A model generated the notes under the pieces. The model made no database searches, was not told the origin of the DNA, and saw nothing but the letters and a program-made list of their open reading frames with translations. A stretch of 64,000 nt of DNA from Lysinibacillus sp. OF-1. GTDB taxonomy: Bacteria; Bacillota; Bacilli; Bacillales_A; Planococcaceae. Location: NCBI RefSeq assembly GCF_028356935.1, contig NZ_CP102798.1:1736001-1800000 (forward strand), read 5' to 3'. Shown here in pieces: positions 1 through 9,629 of this stretch; positions within the stretch are counted from its first letter, which is position 1; each line of letters opens with the position of its first letter. The translations under genes were made by a program, and so were the position numbers.

Positions 1-1578
1 ACAGTAGCTGCACTAGCTGTCAACCCAACATCCGAAAGTTTACAAAAGACATTGTTTAGTCTGCAACAGCGCATGGATGAAGAGCAGGCATGGGATGTTA
101 ATGCCCTTGCGAAAACGGCATTAACGAAGCTAGGCATCGAAACATTCGATAAAGAGGTGTTAACGCTATCAGGTGGTCAGCAAAAACGAGTTGCCTTAGC
201 CAAAGTGTTAATTGAACCTGCAGATCTTTATTTATTGGATGAACCTACCAACCATTTAGATGTGGAGTCAACGGAGTGGCTCCAAGAAATGGTGCTACGT
301 CTAAAGGGTGCAGTCATTTTCATCACCCATGATCGTTATTTCCTCGATGAATTATCGACACATATTTATGAGCTTGCAGATCAAACGTTGTATCGTCATA
401 CAGGAAATTATGGTGATTATTTAGAGTCACGTGCTATTCGTGAGGAAATGAAGGCTGCCTCTGCGCAAAAGGATCGCAACCGTTATCGTTCAGAGTTGAA
501 ATGGATTCGTCGTGGTGCGAAGGCACGTTCAACTAAGCAAAAAGCGCGTATTCAACGCTTTGAAAAGCTGGAGGATAACCTAGAGCGCAAATCAGAGGAT
601 GTTTCATTGGAATTGGGCCTTGCAACTACACGCCTTGGTCGAAAAGTGCTAGAGGCTGAAAATATTTCGAAAGCCTTCGGACAGCAAAAAATTCTTGAAC
701 ACTTTTCATTTTTACTACAGCAGGGGGACCGTATCGGCATTATTGGTGCGAATGGTGTAGGAAAATCAACTTTATTGAACATGCTGGCAGGTGAGCTAAC
801 ACCCGATCAAGGTGAAATTCTTGTAGGGTCAACAGTGAAGCTGGCACATTTCAAGCAAACATTGCCGAAAATGAATGAAAATGAGCGTATGATTGAATAT
901 ATACGTGAGGCTTCTAATGATATTACCGATGCAGAGGGCGTTCGCTATTCAGCAGCTCAAATGTTAGAGCGCTTTTTATTCCCGCTGCACGCACATGGTA
1001 CACCCATTGGAAAATTATCTGGTGGTGAGCGCAAACGTCTTCATTTATTACGTTTATTAATGGAGCAACCAAATGTTTTATTACTTGATGAGCCAACCAA
1101 TGACCTGGATATTGAGACATTGGGTGTGTTAGAGGATTTCATTGAGCATTTCCCTGGCGTTGTCATCACGATTTCCCATGACCGTTTCTTCCTAGACCGA
1201 ATTGCGAAAAAGCTATGGATATTGGATGGACAAGGACAGGTAGAGGAAACGCTGGATCTATACAGTGAGTATTTAGAGAAGCGCGAGCAGGCAGCTACTG
1301 TCAAAGCAGAGGCGCCAAAAGTCGAAAAGGCGAAGACCGAAAAGCCAAAATCAGACAAGAAAAAGCTATCGTTTAAAGAGCAAAAGGAATGGGAAACGAT
1401 TGCAGATGACATTGAAAAGACGGAAACAGCCATTATGGAGACTGAAGACGGAATCGCGAATGCGGGCTCAGATTTTACAAAATTACAGGAATTAACAGCC
1501 AAGTTGGATGAGCTAAATGCTCACTATGAGCATCTGATTGAAAGATGGTCTTATTTAGATGAAATTGTCAACGGATAA
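1..1578 (+). CDS. ABC-F family ATPase (Uup/YfmR type), 5' truncated by window edge
   Basis: The frame is open from base 1, so the start lies upstream and 525 codons are visible; the TTG at 52 is an internal codon. The first cassette is cut before its Walker A but keeps the signature LSGGQQKRVALAK and Walker B LLDEPTNHLD. The second cassette is complete: Walker A GANGVGKS, signature LSGGERKRL, Walker B LLLDEPTNDLD. There are no membrane segments. A Lys/Glu-rich linker leads into a C-terminal coiled coil ending at the stop, as in Uup-type members. Known for the family: soluble ABC-F factors that act at the ribosomal E site to rescue or protect translation. B. subtilis YfmR is the closest type I can name. 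The next gene starts 12 bases after the stop and may share its transcript. Confidence 0.9.
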   Translation, partial: TVAALAVNPTSESLQKTLFSLQQRMDEEQAWDVNALAKTALTKLGIETFDKEVLTLSGGQQKRVALAKVLIEPADLYLLDEPTNHLDVESTEWLQEMVLRLKGAVIFITHDRYFLDELSTHIYELADQTLYRHTGNYGDYLESRAIREEMKAASAQKDRNRYRSELKWIRRGAKARSTKQKARIQRFEKLEDNLERKSEDVSLELGLATTRLGRKVLEAENISKAFGQQKILEHFSFLLQQGDRIGIIGANGVGKSTLLNMLAGELTPDQGEILVGSTVKLAHFKQTLPKMNENERMIEYIREASNDITDAEGVRYSAAQMLERFLFPLHAHGTPIGKLSGGERKRLHLLRLLMEQPNVLLLDEPTNDLDIETLGVLEDFIEHFPGVVITISHDRFFLDRIAKKLWILDGQGQVEETLDLYSEYLEKREQAATVKAEAPKVEKAKTEKPKSDKKKLSFKEQKEWETIADDIEKTETAIMETEDGIANAGSDFTKLQELTAKLDELNAHYEHLIERWSYLDEIVNG

Positions 1579-1590
1579 GGAGCGATAGAC

Positions 1591-2718
1591 ATGAAGATTA
1601 TTACAATTGAACCGACGCCAAGTCCCAATTCGATGAAGATTGTCGTTGATACAGAGCTACCGTTCGGGAAAAGCTATAATTTTACAAAGGATAATAAAGA
1701 CGAGGCAACTGACGAGGCTGCAGCCATTTTAGCTATTGAAGGGGTAAAGGGCGTTTACCACGTAGCCGATTTCTTTGCTGTTGAGCGTAATGCCAAATAT
1801 GCATGGGAAGGTATTCTCGCAAGCATTCGTCAAGTGTTAGGGGAAGATGTACAAACACAAGATGAAACCGTTGTAGCCAATGAATTTTATGGTGAGGTTT
1901 ATGTGCATGTACAGTTTTACAAGCAAGTGCCACTACAAGTAAAAGTTTTTGATAATCAGCGCGAACATCGTGTTAGCTGTGGTGACCGCTTTGTTGATGC
2001 CTTTAATCAAATTATTGAGTCGGCAGTAGATGAAAACTATATTTTCCAACGCAAATGGATTGATTATGGTGTACGCTATGGCGAGCTTGAGGATATAGCA
2101 GAAACAGTCAAGCAGGAGATCGATGTCACGTATTCTGCGGAGCGTTTAGCAGAAATTGTCACAGCTATTAATAATGATGATGAAAAAGCAGCTATTAAAA
2201 CAGCTAAAATAAAAGTGACAGTGGAGCAGTTCAATCAACCAGAATGGGAGAAACGCTTCCAGTTGCTCGATCAAATGGCTGATCCAGAGCTAGATGATTT
2301 ACCATTACTTGATTTGGCCTTACAGGATGAACAAATGTCCATTCGTCGACTAGCGACTGTCTACTTAGGCATGATTGAAGATGTGGCTGTTGTGCCTTAT
2401 TTAGAAAGAGCCTTACAGGATAAAAGTGCAGCGGTACGTCGAACAGCAGGCGACTGTATGAGTGATCTTGGCCTTGTAGAATTTGAAGAAGCCATGCAGC
2501 AAGCCTTACAGGATAAAAACAAATTGGTTCGCTGGCGTGCAGCGATGTATTTATATGAGGTCGGCACGGAGCAATCTTTACCAGCACTAAAAGCGGCTGA
2601 GGATGATAAAGAATTCGAAGTGAAATTACAAGTGAAAATGGCTATTGCTCGTATCGAACAAGGTGAGGAAGCAAAAGGCTCGGTCTGGAAGCAAATGACC
2701 GAATCCCGTCAACAATAA
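1591..2718 (+). CDS. ypgR: YpgR/CvfC-like protein: Nfu N-terminal domain plus HEAT repeats
   Basis: 375 residues. Residues 1-88 match the Nfu/NifU-type N-terminal domain, including the typical TPSPNSMK motif near the start and the region VKGVYHVADFFAVERN. Residues from about 220 to 355 are HEAT-like repeats: short amphipathic helical pairs with recurring ALQDK and VRRxAG/VRWRAA elements. Length and order match the conserved virulence factor C family (S. aureus CvfC, B. subtilis YpgR). The molecular function is not established; a role in Fe-S handling or as a protein scaffold is only suggested by the domains. The start is supported by GGAGCGATAGAC just upstream. It follows the ABC-F gene by 12 bases and is closed by a strong terminator, so the two probably form one transcript. 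Confidence 0.85.
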   Translation: MKIITIEPTPSPNSMKIVVDTELPFGKSYNFTKDNKDEATDEAAAILAIEGVKGVYHVADFFAVERNAKYAWEGILASIRQVLGEDVQTQDETVVANEFYGEVYVHVQFYKQVPLQVKVFDNQREHRVSCGDRFVDAFNQIIESAVDENYIFQRKWIDYGVRYGELEDIAETVKQEIDVTYSAERLAEIVTAINNDDEKAAIKTAKIKVTVEQFNQPEWEKRFQLLDQMADPELDDLPLLDLALQDEQMSIRRLATVYLGMIEDVAVVPYLERALQDKSAAVRRTAGDCMSDLGLVEFEEAMQQALQDKNKLVRWRAAMYLYEVGTEQSLPALKAAEDDKEFEVKLQVKMAIARIEQGEEAKGSVWKQMTESRQQ

Positions 2719-2723
2719 ACAGG

Positions 2724-2750
2724 AAAAAACCAGCAGCTGCTGGTTTTTTT
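2724..2750 (+). terminator. Intrinsic terminator after ypgR
   Basis: A perfect palindrome CCAGCAGCTGCTGG (2730-2743) is preceded by six A and followed by seven T, six bases after the ypgR stop. It should end the ABC-F/ypgR transcript. The A-tract means it could also work for antisense transcription. Confidence 0.9.
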
Positions 2751-3022
2751 CGTTTTAGGAGGGGATAGGGTGGTTCGCTCTCAAATAAAAGAAAAGGTCG
2801 CTCATAAGTAGCGTGAGGCTCAGCTCTAAAAGGAGAACAAGTCTTTCAAAAGTAGGATGCACCGACTCACTCACTATAAAATCAAGCACCCCAAAATCGA
2901 ACCATAAACTCTTCTTTATTCAAAAAATCTATCAAAAATTCATGTAAAACAGAATAATTTGTCATTTTCTAGCGTTTTATTGCTAAACAAAAAGTTAAGG
3001 TCATTCTAGGAATCATTAACAT
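2751..3022. other. Intergenic stretch, no gene recognised
   Basis: About 270 bases between the ypgR terminator and the promoter region of the catabolic operon. It is AT-rich and has no supported ORF. A single GGGGATAG at 2761-2768 resembles one unit of the GGATAG repeats found at 31520 and 50196, but no tandem copies follow, so I do not call an array here. Confidence 0.5.
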
Positions 3023-3080
3023 ATTGTCTAGTTTCATAGAGAAAGGACAATGATAAAATGATATAAATTCAGAATATTCT
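3023..3080 (+). promoter_or_regulatory. Candidate promoter/operator region of the catabolic operon
   Basis: Three elements lie upstream of the M20 peptidase gene. An inverted repeat ATTGTC-N17-GACAAT spans 3023-3051. A possible -10 TAAAAT sits at 3054-3059 with a poor -35. A perfect 10-base palindrome AGAATATTCT is at 3071-3080, just before the AGGAGG at 3089. The segment TGTCTAGTTTCAT (3025-3037) is nearly repeated in the pucR/aminotransferase intergenic region as TGTCTATTTCAT (15667-15678), followed in both places by AGAGAAA. The shared segment may be a regulator site; the exact promoter is uncertain. Confidence 0.4.
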
Positions 3081-3102
3081 ATAAAAATAGGAGGGCCTTT
3101 GC

Positions 3103-4335
3103 ATGACAGTAACTAGTTTGAAAGCAACGAAATCGTATGTGCGTGATCGGGAGGCGGTCATTGCATTAACACAGAAGCTTGTGCGAATTGAAAGCGTTTA
3201 CCGTGAGAACGATCCGAAGGGTAATGAGCAAGAGGTGGCAACTTTTGTAGCCTCTTATTTACGAGATATTGGCATCGAAACGCATGTAGAGGAAGTTGTG
3301 CCAGGGCGACCGAATGTAATTGGCATTATTGATTCGGGCAAGCCTGGGAAAACATTACTTTTCGAAGGACATACAGATGTCGTGACAGAGGGCAATCGAG
3401 AGGCTTGGGCTTATGATCCATTTGGAGCAGAGATTGTGGATGGGCGTATGTATGGTAGGGGAACGAATGATACAAAGGGGAATCTGGCTTGTATGATTAC
3501 GGCTTGCCAGTCATTGCTGCTAGATCGAGAGGAGTTTACTGGCAAGATTATTTTATGTATTCCTTGTGATGAAGAGGGGCTAATGCTTGGCATTAAGCAT
3601 TTTATTAAAAATGGCTGGGCTGATGGAGTGGATGGTGCGATTATCTGTGAGCCACAGGAAAATAATGTATGTATTGCACAGCGTGGGGCCATACGTTTAC
3701 AAGTAGATATTTTCGGTAAAATGGCGCATGGTGCTATTTCGTGGAGCGGTATAAATCCAAACTGGCGTATGGCGCGTTTTATCGTAGAACTTGAAAAATT
3801 GGAAAAAGAGGAGCAAGCACGATTAGGGCGTGATCCGATGCTGAATTGGCCATCTATCACACCAACGATTTTACGTGCGCCGGTTAAAGGTGATGCACAA
3901 ATCAATGTCATTCCAGATCATTGTATGACGACGCTCGACATCCGCACGGTGCCTGCTCAGGATCATGATGAGCTAGTAGGCAAAATCGAGGCCATTATTA
4001 AACGATTACAAGCAGATGACCCTGATTTTAAAGTCGAACTAACGGTGCTTGATAATCGGCCAGCTACTGCAACGGCTAAGGAAGATCCTGTGGTACAGGC
4101 TATTTATGAGGCAGTGGCAGAGGTGACGGAGAAAGAACCGAAATATAATGGTGTTCCGGGTGCGACAGATGGTACGTTTCTTCATGTTCATGGCATCCCG
4201 ATTGTGACGGTCGGTGCTGGAGATCGCGAAATCCCTCATCAAATCAATGAATATGTAGAGCTTGAAGAATTAGCAGAAACAACGGCTATTTACCGTTTAG
4301 CAGCATTAAAATTTTTGGCGGGTGATGAACAATGA
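3103..4335 (+). CDS. M20-family metallopeptidase (ArgE/DapE/CPG2 type)
   Basis: 410 residues. It has the two-zinc M20 signature: EGHTDVV (His90, Asp92), GRGTNDTKG (Asp123 bridging), CDEEG (Glu157 general base, Glu158 ligand), an ICEP Glu ligand, and a C-terminal PHQINEYV His. The central segment from about 195 to 305 is the usual lid/dimerisation domain. There is no signal peptide, so it is cytoplasmic. Known for the family: hydrolysis of an amide bond in N-acyl amino acids or small peptides. The exact substrate cannot be read from sequence; it is neither clearly ArgE nor DapE. It is the first gene of a ten-gene operon with a peptide importer and a P1 hydrolase, so a role in cleaving an imported amide is likely. 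The start has AGGAGG eight bases upstream. Its stop overlaps the next start (ATGA). Confidence 0.88.
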   Translation: MTVTSLKATKSYVRDREAVIALTQKLVRIESVYRENDPKGNEQEVATFVASYLRDIGIETHVEEVVPGRPNVIGIIDSGKPGKTLLFEGHTDVVTEGNREAWAYDPFGAEIVDGRMYGRGTNDTKGNLACMITACQSLLLDREEFTGKIILCIPCDEEGLMLGIKHFIKNGWADGVDGAIICEPQENNVCIAQRGAIRLQVDIFGKMAHGAISWSGINPNWRMARFIVELEKLEKEEQARLGRDPMLNWPSITPTILRAPVKGDAQINVIPDHCMTTLDIRTVPAQDHDELVGKIEAIIKRLQADDPDFKVELTVLDNRPATATAKEDPVVQAIYEAVAEVTEKEPKYNGVPGATDGTFLHVHGIPIVTVGAGDREIPHQINEYVELEELAETTAIYRLAALKFLAGDEQ

Positions 4336-5420
4336 CGTCAATAAAAATGGCCGTCATACCAGGGGATGGCATAGGAAAAGAGGTAATGCAGGAAGCATTA
4401 AAGGTGCTGACATGTTTGCAGGAACAGGACAGTTCCTTACACATTGAAACGACCATTTTTCCTTGGAGCTCTGATTATTATGTGCAGCACGGCTGTATGA
4501 TGCCCGAGAATGCATTGGAAACACTTCAAACATATGATGCGATTTTATTTGGTGCAATTGGCGATGCTCGTGTGCCAGATGATGTCACGGTTTGGCAATT
4601 AATTATGCCTATTCGGAAACATTTCCAGCAGTATGTGAATTTCCGTCCTATTAAATCGTTGCCAGGGATAGCATCTCCTTTAACGAATGGTAAAGACATT
4701 GACTTTGTCATCTTCCGTGAAAATGCGGAGGGCGAATATTCGGATAGTGGTGGTCGACTGTATCAGCAGCAGCCACAGGAAATGACCATTCAAAATACCA
4801 TTATGACGCGGATTGGCATTGAAAAAATTGTCCGAGCTGCCTGTAATTATGCCAAGCAACATGGTAAAACCAATATCACCAGTGCGACAAAATCGAATGC
4901 CATTATTCATTCGATGAAATTTTGGGATGAACAGACAAAAAAAACGGTGGCACAAAGCTCATCAGACCTACAGTTGAAATCCATTTATATTGATGCTTTG
5001 GTAGCCTATTTTGTCGAACGTCCACAGGATTTCGAGGTGGTTGTGGCGTCCAATTTATTCGGCGATATTTTATCCGATTTAGGCTCAGCTATTGTCGGGG
5101 GACTTGGTCTGTCTCCATCGGCAAACCTGAATCCAGAAAAGGATTTTCCATCGATGTTTGAGCCTGTTCATGGGTCTGCACCAGATATTGCAGGTAAGGG
5201 CATTGCTAACCCCATTGCACAAATTTGGTCGCTTGCCTTACTTCTTGGACATCAAGGTAGAAGCGATTTAGAACAGCTCATTGTTAAGGCGATTACAACA
5301 GTGCTACAGGAAGGTATCGTAAAGACAGCAGATATTGGTGGACAAGCGACAACGGCACAAATGGGCGATGCAATTTGTCAGGAAATCATTAATAGGACTT
5401 TAACAGCAGGAGGTGTTTAG
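4332..5420 (+). CDS. Isocitrate/isopropylmalate-family dehydrogenase, tartrate dehydrogenase type
   Basis: 362 residues of the decarboxylating beta-hydroxyacid dehydrogenase fold. The N-terminal IPGDGIGKEV motif, the NFRPIKSLPG and FRENAEGEYS substrate-binding regions, the SNLFGDILSDL metal-binding Asp motif and MFEPVHGSAPDIAGKG near the C-terminus are all present. The last block and overall length resemble tartrate dehydrogenase/D-malate dehydrogenase (B. subtilis YcsA) more than LeuB, and no leuACD genes are nearby. Known chemistry: NAD-dependent oxidation and decarboxylation of a 2-hydroxy diacid such as malate, tartrate or an alkylmalate. It overlaps the M20 gene by four bases and is followed by an SDR gene, so it probably works in the same catabolic route. 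The in vivo substrate is unknown. Confidence 0.82.
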   Translation: MTSIKMAVIPGDGIGKEVMQEALKVLTCLQEQDSSLHIETTIFPWSSDYYVQHGCMMPENALETLQTYDAILFGAIGDARVPDDVTVWQLIMPIRKHFQQYVNFRPIKSLPGIASPLTNGKDIDFVIFRENAEGEYSDSGGRLYQQQPQEMTIQNTIMTRIGIEKIVRAACNYAKQHGKTNITSATKSNAIIHSMKFWDEQTKKTVAQSSSDLQLKSIYIDALVAYFVERPQDFEVVVASNLFGDILSDLGSAIVGGLGLSPSANLNPEKDFPSMFEPVHGSAPDIAGKGIANPIAQIWSLALLLGHQGRSDLEQLIVKAITTVLQEGIVKTADIGGQATTAQMGDAICQEIINRTLTAGGV

Positions 5421-5421
5421 G

Positions 5422-6168
5422 ATGGCAATCGAGCAAAAGGTGGTCGTAGTTACAGGTGCAGGAGGCGGTATGGGAAAAGCGATTATTCAAGAGCAGCTAA
5501 AGCAGGGTAATCAGGTTGTAGGGCTTGATTTATCAATAGATGCACTATCAGATATCGCCCATGATTCATTACAATGTGTTGAAGTCAATGTATTGCAGGA
5601 GGAACGTGTTCAAAGCATTTGCCAACAGGTTTTTGACAAGTATGGCAGAATAGATGGCCTTGTCAATGCACTAGGAATTGCCCAGTCAGCGACACCGATT
5701 GAGCAGGTCACGATGGATGAGTGGAACCGTTTAATGGATGTCAATGTAAAAAGCTTGTTTATCACGACAAAAGCAGTTGTTCCTTTTATGAAAAAACAGC
5801 AAGGGGGCTCCATTATTACAATAGCCTCTATTTCTGCCGTGCGTCCTAGACCAGGCTTACAGGCTTATATTGCCTCAAAGGGGGCGGCAGAAAGCTTTAC
5901 AAGAGGGCTTGCAATTGAACTTGCATCAAGCCAAATTCGCGTTAATACGATTCATCCAGGCCCAGCTGACACACAAATGCTTGGTCAATTTGCTGCACAG
6001 GATGCTGATATAGAGCAAACGAAGCAAAATGTGTTTGTGCAGTCTGTCCCACTTGGGCGCTTAGTACAGCCAGCGGATATAGCAGGGGCAGTCAGCTATT
6101 TATTGTCTGATGCGGCAAGTATGGTCACTGGAACGACATTGCATGTAGATGGTGGTCGTGGATTATAG
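5422..6168 (+). CDS. Short-chain dehydrogenase/reductase (SDR)
   Basis: 248 residues with the classical SDR layout: TGAGGGMG cofactor loop (11-18), Asp36 after the second strand (favours NAD), NALG motif (82-85), and a catalytic Ser136, Tyr149, Lys153 triad (YIASK). The C-terminal VDGGRGL is typical. The NNAG motif is changed to NALG, which is tolerated in the family. I chose the ATG at 5422 rather than the GTG at 5413 because AGGAGG at 5408-5413 is correctly spaced for 5422. The gene begins one base after the preceding stop, so translation is probably coupled. It likely oxidises or reduces a hydroxy/keto intermediate of the pathway encoded by the cluster; the substrate cannot be assigned. 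Confidence 0.87.
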   Translation: MAIEQKVVVVTGAGGGMGKAIIQEQLKQGNQVVGLDLSIDALSDIAHDSLQCVEVNVLQEERVQSICQQVFDKYGRIDGLVNALGIAQSATPIEQVTMDEWNRLMDVNVKSLFITTKAVVPFMKKQQGGSIITIASISAVRPRPGLQAYIASKGAAESFTRGLAIELASSQIRVNTIHPGPADTQMLGQFAAQDADIEQTKQNVFVQSVPLGRLVQPADIAGAVSYLLSDAASMVTGTTLHVDGGRGL

Positions 6169-6178
6169 GAGGGGTACG

Positions 6179-7633
6179 ATGAGAAAAATTCCTATGTTAA
6201 TTAATAGGGAGTGGGTTCATGGTGAAGAAGAGACATACTTAGCAGTTAAAAATCCCTCGACTGGGGAAGTGATTGCACAAATTAGCAATGCAAGTAAAGC
6301 GCATGTGGAACAAGCAGTACATTCAGCCCGTCTAGCGTTTGAAGGACAAGACTGGCGTCAATGGAAGGCCTATGAACGGGGGCAGTTATTAATTGAATTT
6401 GCCCATTATATTCGACAGCATGCAGAGGAATGGAGTTTACTAGAATGTCGAGACGTAGGAAAGCCCTTATCACAGGCAAGAGCAGATATTGAAGCAGCGG
6501 CTCGCTATTTTGAATTTTATGGTGGTGCAGCGGATAAGGTGATGGGGGATACCATTCCGATTGAGGATGGACTATTAAATGCGGTAGTGCTAGAGCCAGT
6601 TGGCATTACGGTACATATTGTGCCATGGAATTATCCGATTCAAATTACGGCAAGAAGTGTCGCAGCGGCTATAGCAACTGGTAATGCTGTGATTGTGAAA
6701 AGTGCAGAGGATACACCCCTGACAACACATGCCATCGCTGAATGGTTTGCCAATAAAGTGCCGAAAGGGATTTTCCAGCATATTACAGGATTGGGGCGAG
6801 AGGTTGGGCTCTATTTAACGTCACATCCCGATATTAATCATATTACGTTTACGGGTTCTGTGCCGACAGGGATAGCGGTGATGAAGGCAGCAGCAGAAAA
6901 TGTTGTGCCTGTGACATTAGAGCTTGGAGGAAAATCGCCTAATATTGTGTTTGCAGATGCCGATATGGAGCAAGCATTAGAGGGGGTTGTACGTGCCATT
7001 ATTCAAAATGCCGGTCAAACTTGCTCTGCAGGGGCACGTTTACTCATTGAAGAAAGTATTAAAGATACATTCATTGCACAACTAGCGCAAAAATTCCAAG
7101 CGATACAAGTTGGACCTGGGGAAGCGGATATGGATATGGGACCGCTATTAAATGAACGCCAATATACGAAAATCACGGCATTATTACAACAAGCAAAGAC
7201 AGATGGCTATGTGATTACGGGTGGCGAACCAGTGACGATAAAAGGCTATGAAAAGGGCTTTTATGTACAGCCAACTATACTGGATGGCGTTGATCCAAAT
7301 GATCCATTAGCGCAGGAAGAAATTTTCGGCCCTGTCTTAACCGTCCTGCCATTTTCCAGCGCAGACGAGGCTATTGCATTAGCCAATAGCACTGACTACG
7401 GCTTAGTTGCTGGTGTTTGGTCACAGCATATTGATACGGCTCATTATGTGGCAAGTCGTGTGCAGGCTGGCCAAGTATTTGTCAATAATTATGGGGCTGC
7501 AGGTGGCATTCAAATGCCGTTTGGCGGCTATAAAAAAAGCGGAATTGGTCGAGAGAAGGGCTTTGTTGCACTGCGAAACTATACGCAAATGAAAAACATC
7601 GCTATACGCTATGCACCACCTAATCAACAGTGA
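6179..7633 (+). CDS. NAD(P)-dependent aldehyde dehydrogenase
   Basis: 484 residues, full ALDH superfamily length. Seen: oxyanion Asn151 in PWNYP, the general-base Glu248 in LELGGKSP, catalytic Cys282 in NAGQTCSAG, and the EIFGPVLTV block near the C-terminus. It resembles betaine-aldehyde, gamma-aminobutyraldehyde and succinate-semialdehyde dehydrogenases. Known reaction: aldehyde to carboxylic acid with NAD(P). With a class III aminotransferase at the other end of the locus, a natural reading is oxidation of a semialdehyde formed by transamination of an omega-amino acid, but this is inference. The ATG at 6179 is preferred over upstream in-frame starts because AGGAGGGG lies eight bases ahead. 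It follows the SDR gene by ten bases in the same operon. Confidence 0.9.
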   Translation: MRKIPMLINREWVHGEEETYLAVKNPSTGEVIAQISNASKAHVEQAVHSARLAFEGQDWRQWKAYERGQLLIEFAHYIRQHAEEWSLLECRDVGKPLSQARADIEAAARYFEFYGGAADKVMGDTIPIEDGLLNAVVLEPVGITVHIVPWNYPIQITARSVAAAIATGNAVIVKSAEDTPLTTHAIAEWFANKVPKGIFQHITGLGREVGLYLTSHPDINHITFTGSVPTGIAVMKAAAENVVPVTLELGGKSPNIVFADADMEQALEGVVRAIIQNAGQTCSAGARLLIEESIKDTFIAQLAQKFQAIQVGPGEADMDMGPLLNERQYTKITALLQQAKTDGYVITGGEPVTIKGYEKGFYVQPTILDGVDPNDPLAQEEIFGPVLTVLPFSSADEAIALANSTDYGLVAGVWSQHIDTAHYVASRVQAGQVFVNNYGAAGGIQMPFGGYKKSGIGREKGFVALRNYTQMKNIAIRYAPPNQQ

Positions 7634-7648
7634 GATGGAGGGACGCAT

Positions 7649-8683
7649 ATGGAACAGCCAAAAGAAAAAGAAGTGCTTTTAGAGGTCAATCAATTATCCA
7701 TCCAATTTCAGTTAAAAAATGGCAAAGAGGCGAAGGTTGTTGAAGATGTAAACTTTACTATTCATAAAGGAGAAACCGTTGCACTGGTAGGTGAATCAGG
7801 AAGCGGCAAAAGTATCACATCCTTAGCGATTATGCGTTTACTGCCCATACCACCAGGTGAAATTACAGCAGGTTCCATTGCCTTAAACGGTAAAAATCTA
7901 CTCGCCTATAAACAGAAAGAGATGAGCCGTATTCGTGGTAATGAAATTAGTATGATTTTTCAAGAGCCTATGACCTCTTTAGATCCCGTCTTTACGATTG
8001 GCAATCAAATGATTGAGGGCATTCGCAGACATCAAAAGGTATCGAGAAAAGAGGCATGGAAGAAAGCATTACTACTTTTACAGGAGGTAGGGATTGCCAA
8101 TGCAGAAAAGGTGATTGCTGAATATCCTCATCAACTATCAGGGGGAATGCGGCAACGTGTCATGATTGCTATTGCGATGTCTAATAATCCGCAGCTATTG
8201 ATTGCAGATGAACCAACCACAGCACTGGATGTGACGGTACAGGCACAAATTTTAAAGCTGATGCTGAAAATGAAGAAAGACCATCAGTCGGCCATCTTAT
8301 TTATTACACATGATATGAGTGTTGTTGCAGAAACAGCCGATCGTGTCATGGTGATGTATGCAGGGCAAATTGTCGAGGAAGCTCCAGTGAGAGAGCTCTT
8401 TTTAAATCCGCAGCATCCTTATACAACTGCTCTCTTAAAAACGATGCCTAGCCTTGATTCAGATGTCAAAAGGCTGCCGTCGATCCCTGGCACCGTACCA
8501 CCAGCGTATGCATTGCCTGATGGCTGTCGCTTTGCCCCACGCTGTCCACATGCGATGGCACATTGTCATGTGGAGCAACCGGCTATCCATTACATTCAAG
8601 AGGCACATAAAGTACGCTGTCATTTATTCACAGAGAAAGGGGAGCTGGCTCATGATGGAGAAAGAAGTTTTGCTGGAAATTAA
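7649..8683 (+). CDS. Oligopeptide/dipeptide ABC transporter ATPase (OppD/DppD type)
   Basis: 344 residues. It has Walker A GESGSGKS, signature LSGGMRQRV, Walker [13 protein letters not shown] and the H-loop ITHDM. The C-terminal oligopeptide/dipeptide extension has the Cys pattern [15 protein letters not shown] plus a later VRCHLF Cys, the arrangement seen in OppD/DppD proteins. It should energise import by the two permeases encoded at 12224 and 13184 together with the next ATPase. The start ATG has GATGGAGGG upstream and lies 15 bases after the aldehyde dehydrogenase stop. The 3' end overlaps the next ATPase gene by 32 bases in another frame, which points to coupled translation. Confidence 0.92.
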   Translation: MEQPKEKEVLLEVNQLSIQFQLKNGKEAKVVEDVNFTIHKGETVALVGESGSGKSITSLAIMRLLPIPPGEITAGSIALNGKNLLAYKQKEMSRIRGNEISMIFQEPMTSLDPVFTIGNQMIEGIRRHQKVSRKEAWKKALLLLQEVGIANAEKVIAEYPHQLSGGMRQRVMIAIAMSNNPQLLIADEPTTALDVTVQAQILKLMLKMKKDHQSAILFITHDMSVVAETADRVMVMYAGQIVEEAPVRELFLNPQHPYTTALLKTMPSLDSDVKRLPSIPGTVPPAYALPDGCRFAPRCPHAMAHCHVEQPAIHYIQEAHKVRCHLFTEKGELAHDGERSFAGN

Positions 8684-9629
8684 TCATTTAAAAGCCTACT
8701 TTCCTGTGAAACGCAAATCGATGAAGGAAGAAAAAAAGGTCATCAAGGCGGTTGACGATATTTCAATAGAGATTTTTAGAGGAGAAACATTGGGCATTGT
8801 AGGAGAATCAGGCTCAGGCAAATCAACCTTTGGGCGAACGATTTTAAAGCTCGTTGAACCAACAGCAGGGGAAGTATTGTATAAAGGGCAGCCAATCCAG
8901 CATTTAAAGGGCAGTAAGCTACAAAGTTATCGCAATCAAATGCAAATGATTTTTCAAGATCCCTTTTCCTCCCTTAATCCTCGGATGCGGGTAGGCTCTA
9001 TTATCGAGGAACCGATGAAACTGCAATTAACATTGACGAAGGAACAACGAAAAGAGCGTGTGAAGGAGCTCTTACAAAAGGTAGGGCTACCTGAGGATGC
9101 CATGCATAAGTTTCCGCATGAATTTTCTGGTGGGCAGCGACAACGAATTGGTATTGCCCGAGCATTAGCGATACACCCAGAATTCATTATTGCTGATGAG
9201 CCGGTATCTGCTCTGGATGTGTCGGTGCAATCGCAAGTTCTTAATCTCATGATGGATTTACAAGATGAATTTCAATTAACTTATTTATTTATTTCACATG
9301 ACTTAAGTGTTGTGAAGCATATTAGTGACCGTGTGGCAGTGCTGTATTTAGGAAGAGTTGTGGAGATTGGGACAAAGAAGGAGCTCTACGCCAATCCATT
9401 ACATCCCTACACACAAGCATTGCTATCTGCTATACCAGTCGTTAATTTTGATGAGCCGAAACAAGAAATACTTTTACAAGGTGAATTACCAAGTCCAATG
9501 AATCCACCTGTTGGCTGTGTCTTTCATACCCGTTGTCCATTTGTGATGGAAAGATGTGATCAGGAAAGACCGATGCTTCAACATGAAAATGACCATCAAC
9601 GAGTGGCTTGCTTTTTATATGATAAATAA
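8652..9629 (+). CDS. Oligopeptide/dipeptide ABC transporter ATPase (OppF/DppF type)
   Basis: 325 residues. It has Walker A GESGSGKS, signature FSGGQRQRIGIARAL, Walker B FIIADEPVSALD and H-loop ISHDL. The C-terminal extension carries GCVFHTRCPFVMERC and a later VACFL Cys. The stretch KAVDDISIEI near the start is typical of OppF/DppF. The frame is open further upstream, but the ATG at 8652 (or 8655) follows AAAGGGGAG and gives the family's normal N-terminus, so the longer reading is rejected. It partners the preceding OppD-type ATPase. A CodY-box-like sequence overlaps its stop codon, ahead of the P1 hydrolase gene. Confidence 0.92.
   Translation: MMEKEVLLEINHLKAYFPVKRKSMKEEKKVIKAVDDISIEIFRGETLGIVGESGSGKSTFGRTILKLVEPTAGEVLYKGQPIQHLKGSKLQSYRNQMQMIFQDPFSSLNPRMRVGSIIEEPMKLQLTLTKEQRKERVKELLQKVGLPEDAMHKFPHEFSGGQRQRIGIARALAIHPEFIIADEPVSALDVSVQSQVLNLMMDLQDEFQLTYLFISHDLSVVKHISDRVAVLYLGRVVEIGTKKELYANPLHPYTQALLSAIPVVNFDEPKQEILLQGELPSPMNPPVGCVFHTRCPFVMERCDQERPMLQHENDHQRVACFLYDK

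Noticed and set aside
1041-1502. Long antisense frames, for example 1041-1502, 3411-3911 and 57344-57835
   Set aside because: They mirror strongly supported genes on the other strand and lack ribosome sites and family features.
2761-2860. Third GGATAG array after ypgR
   Set aside because: Only one full core (2763) and one AGGATG; no 21-base periodicity.
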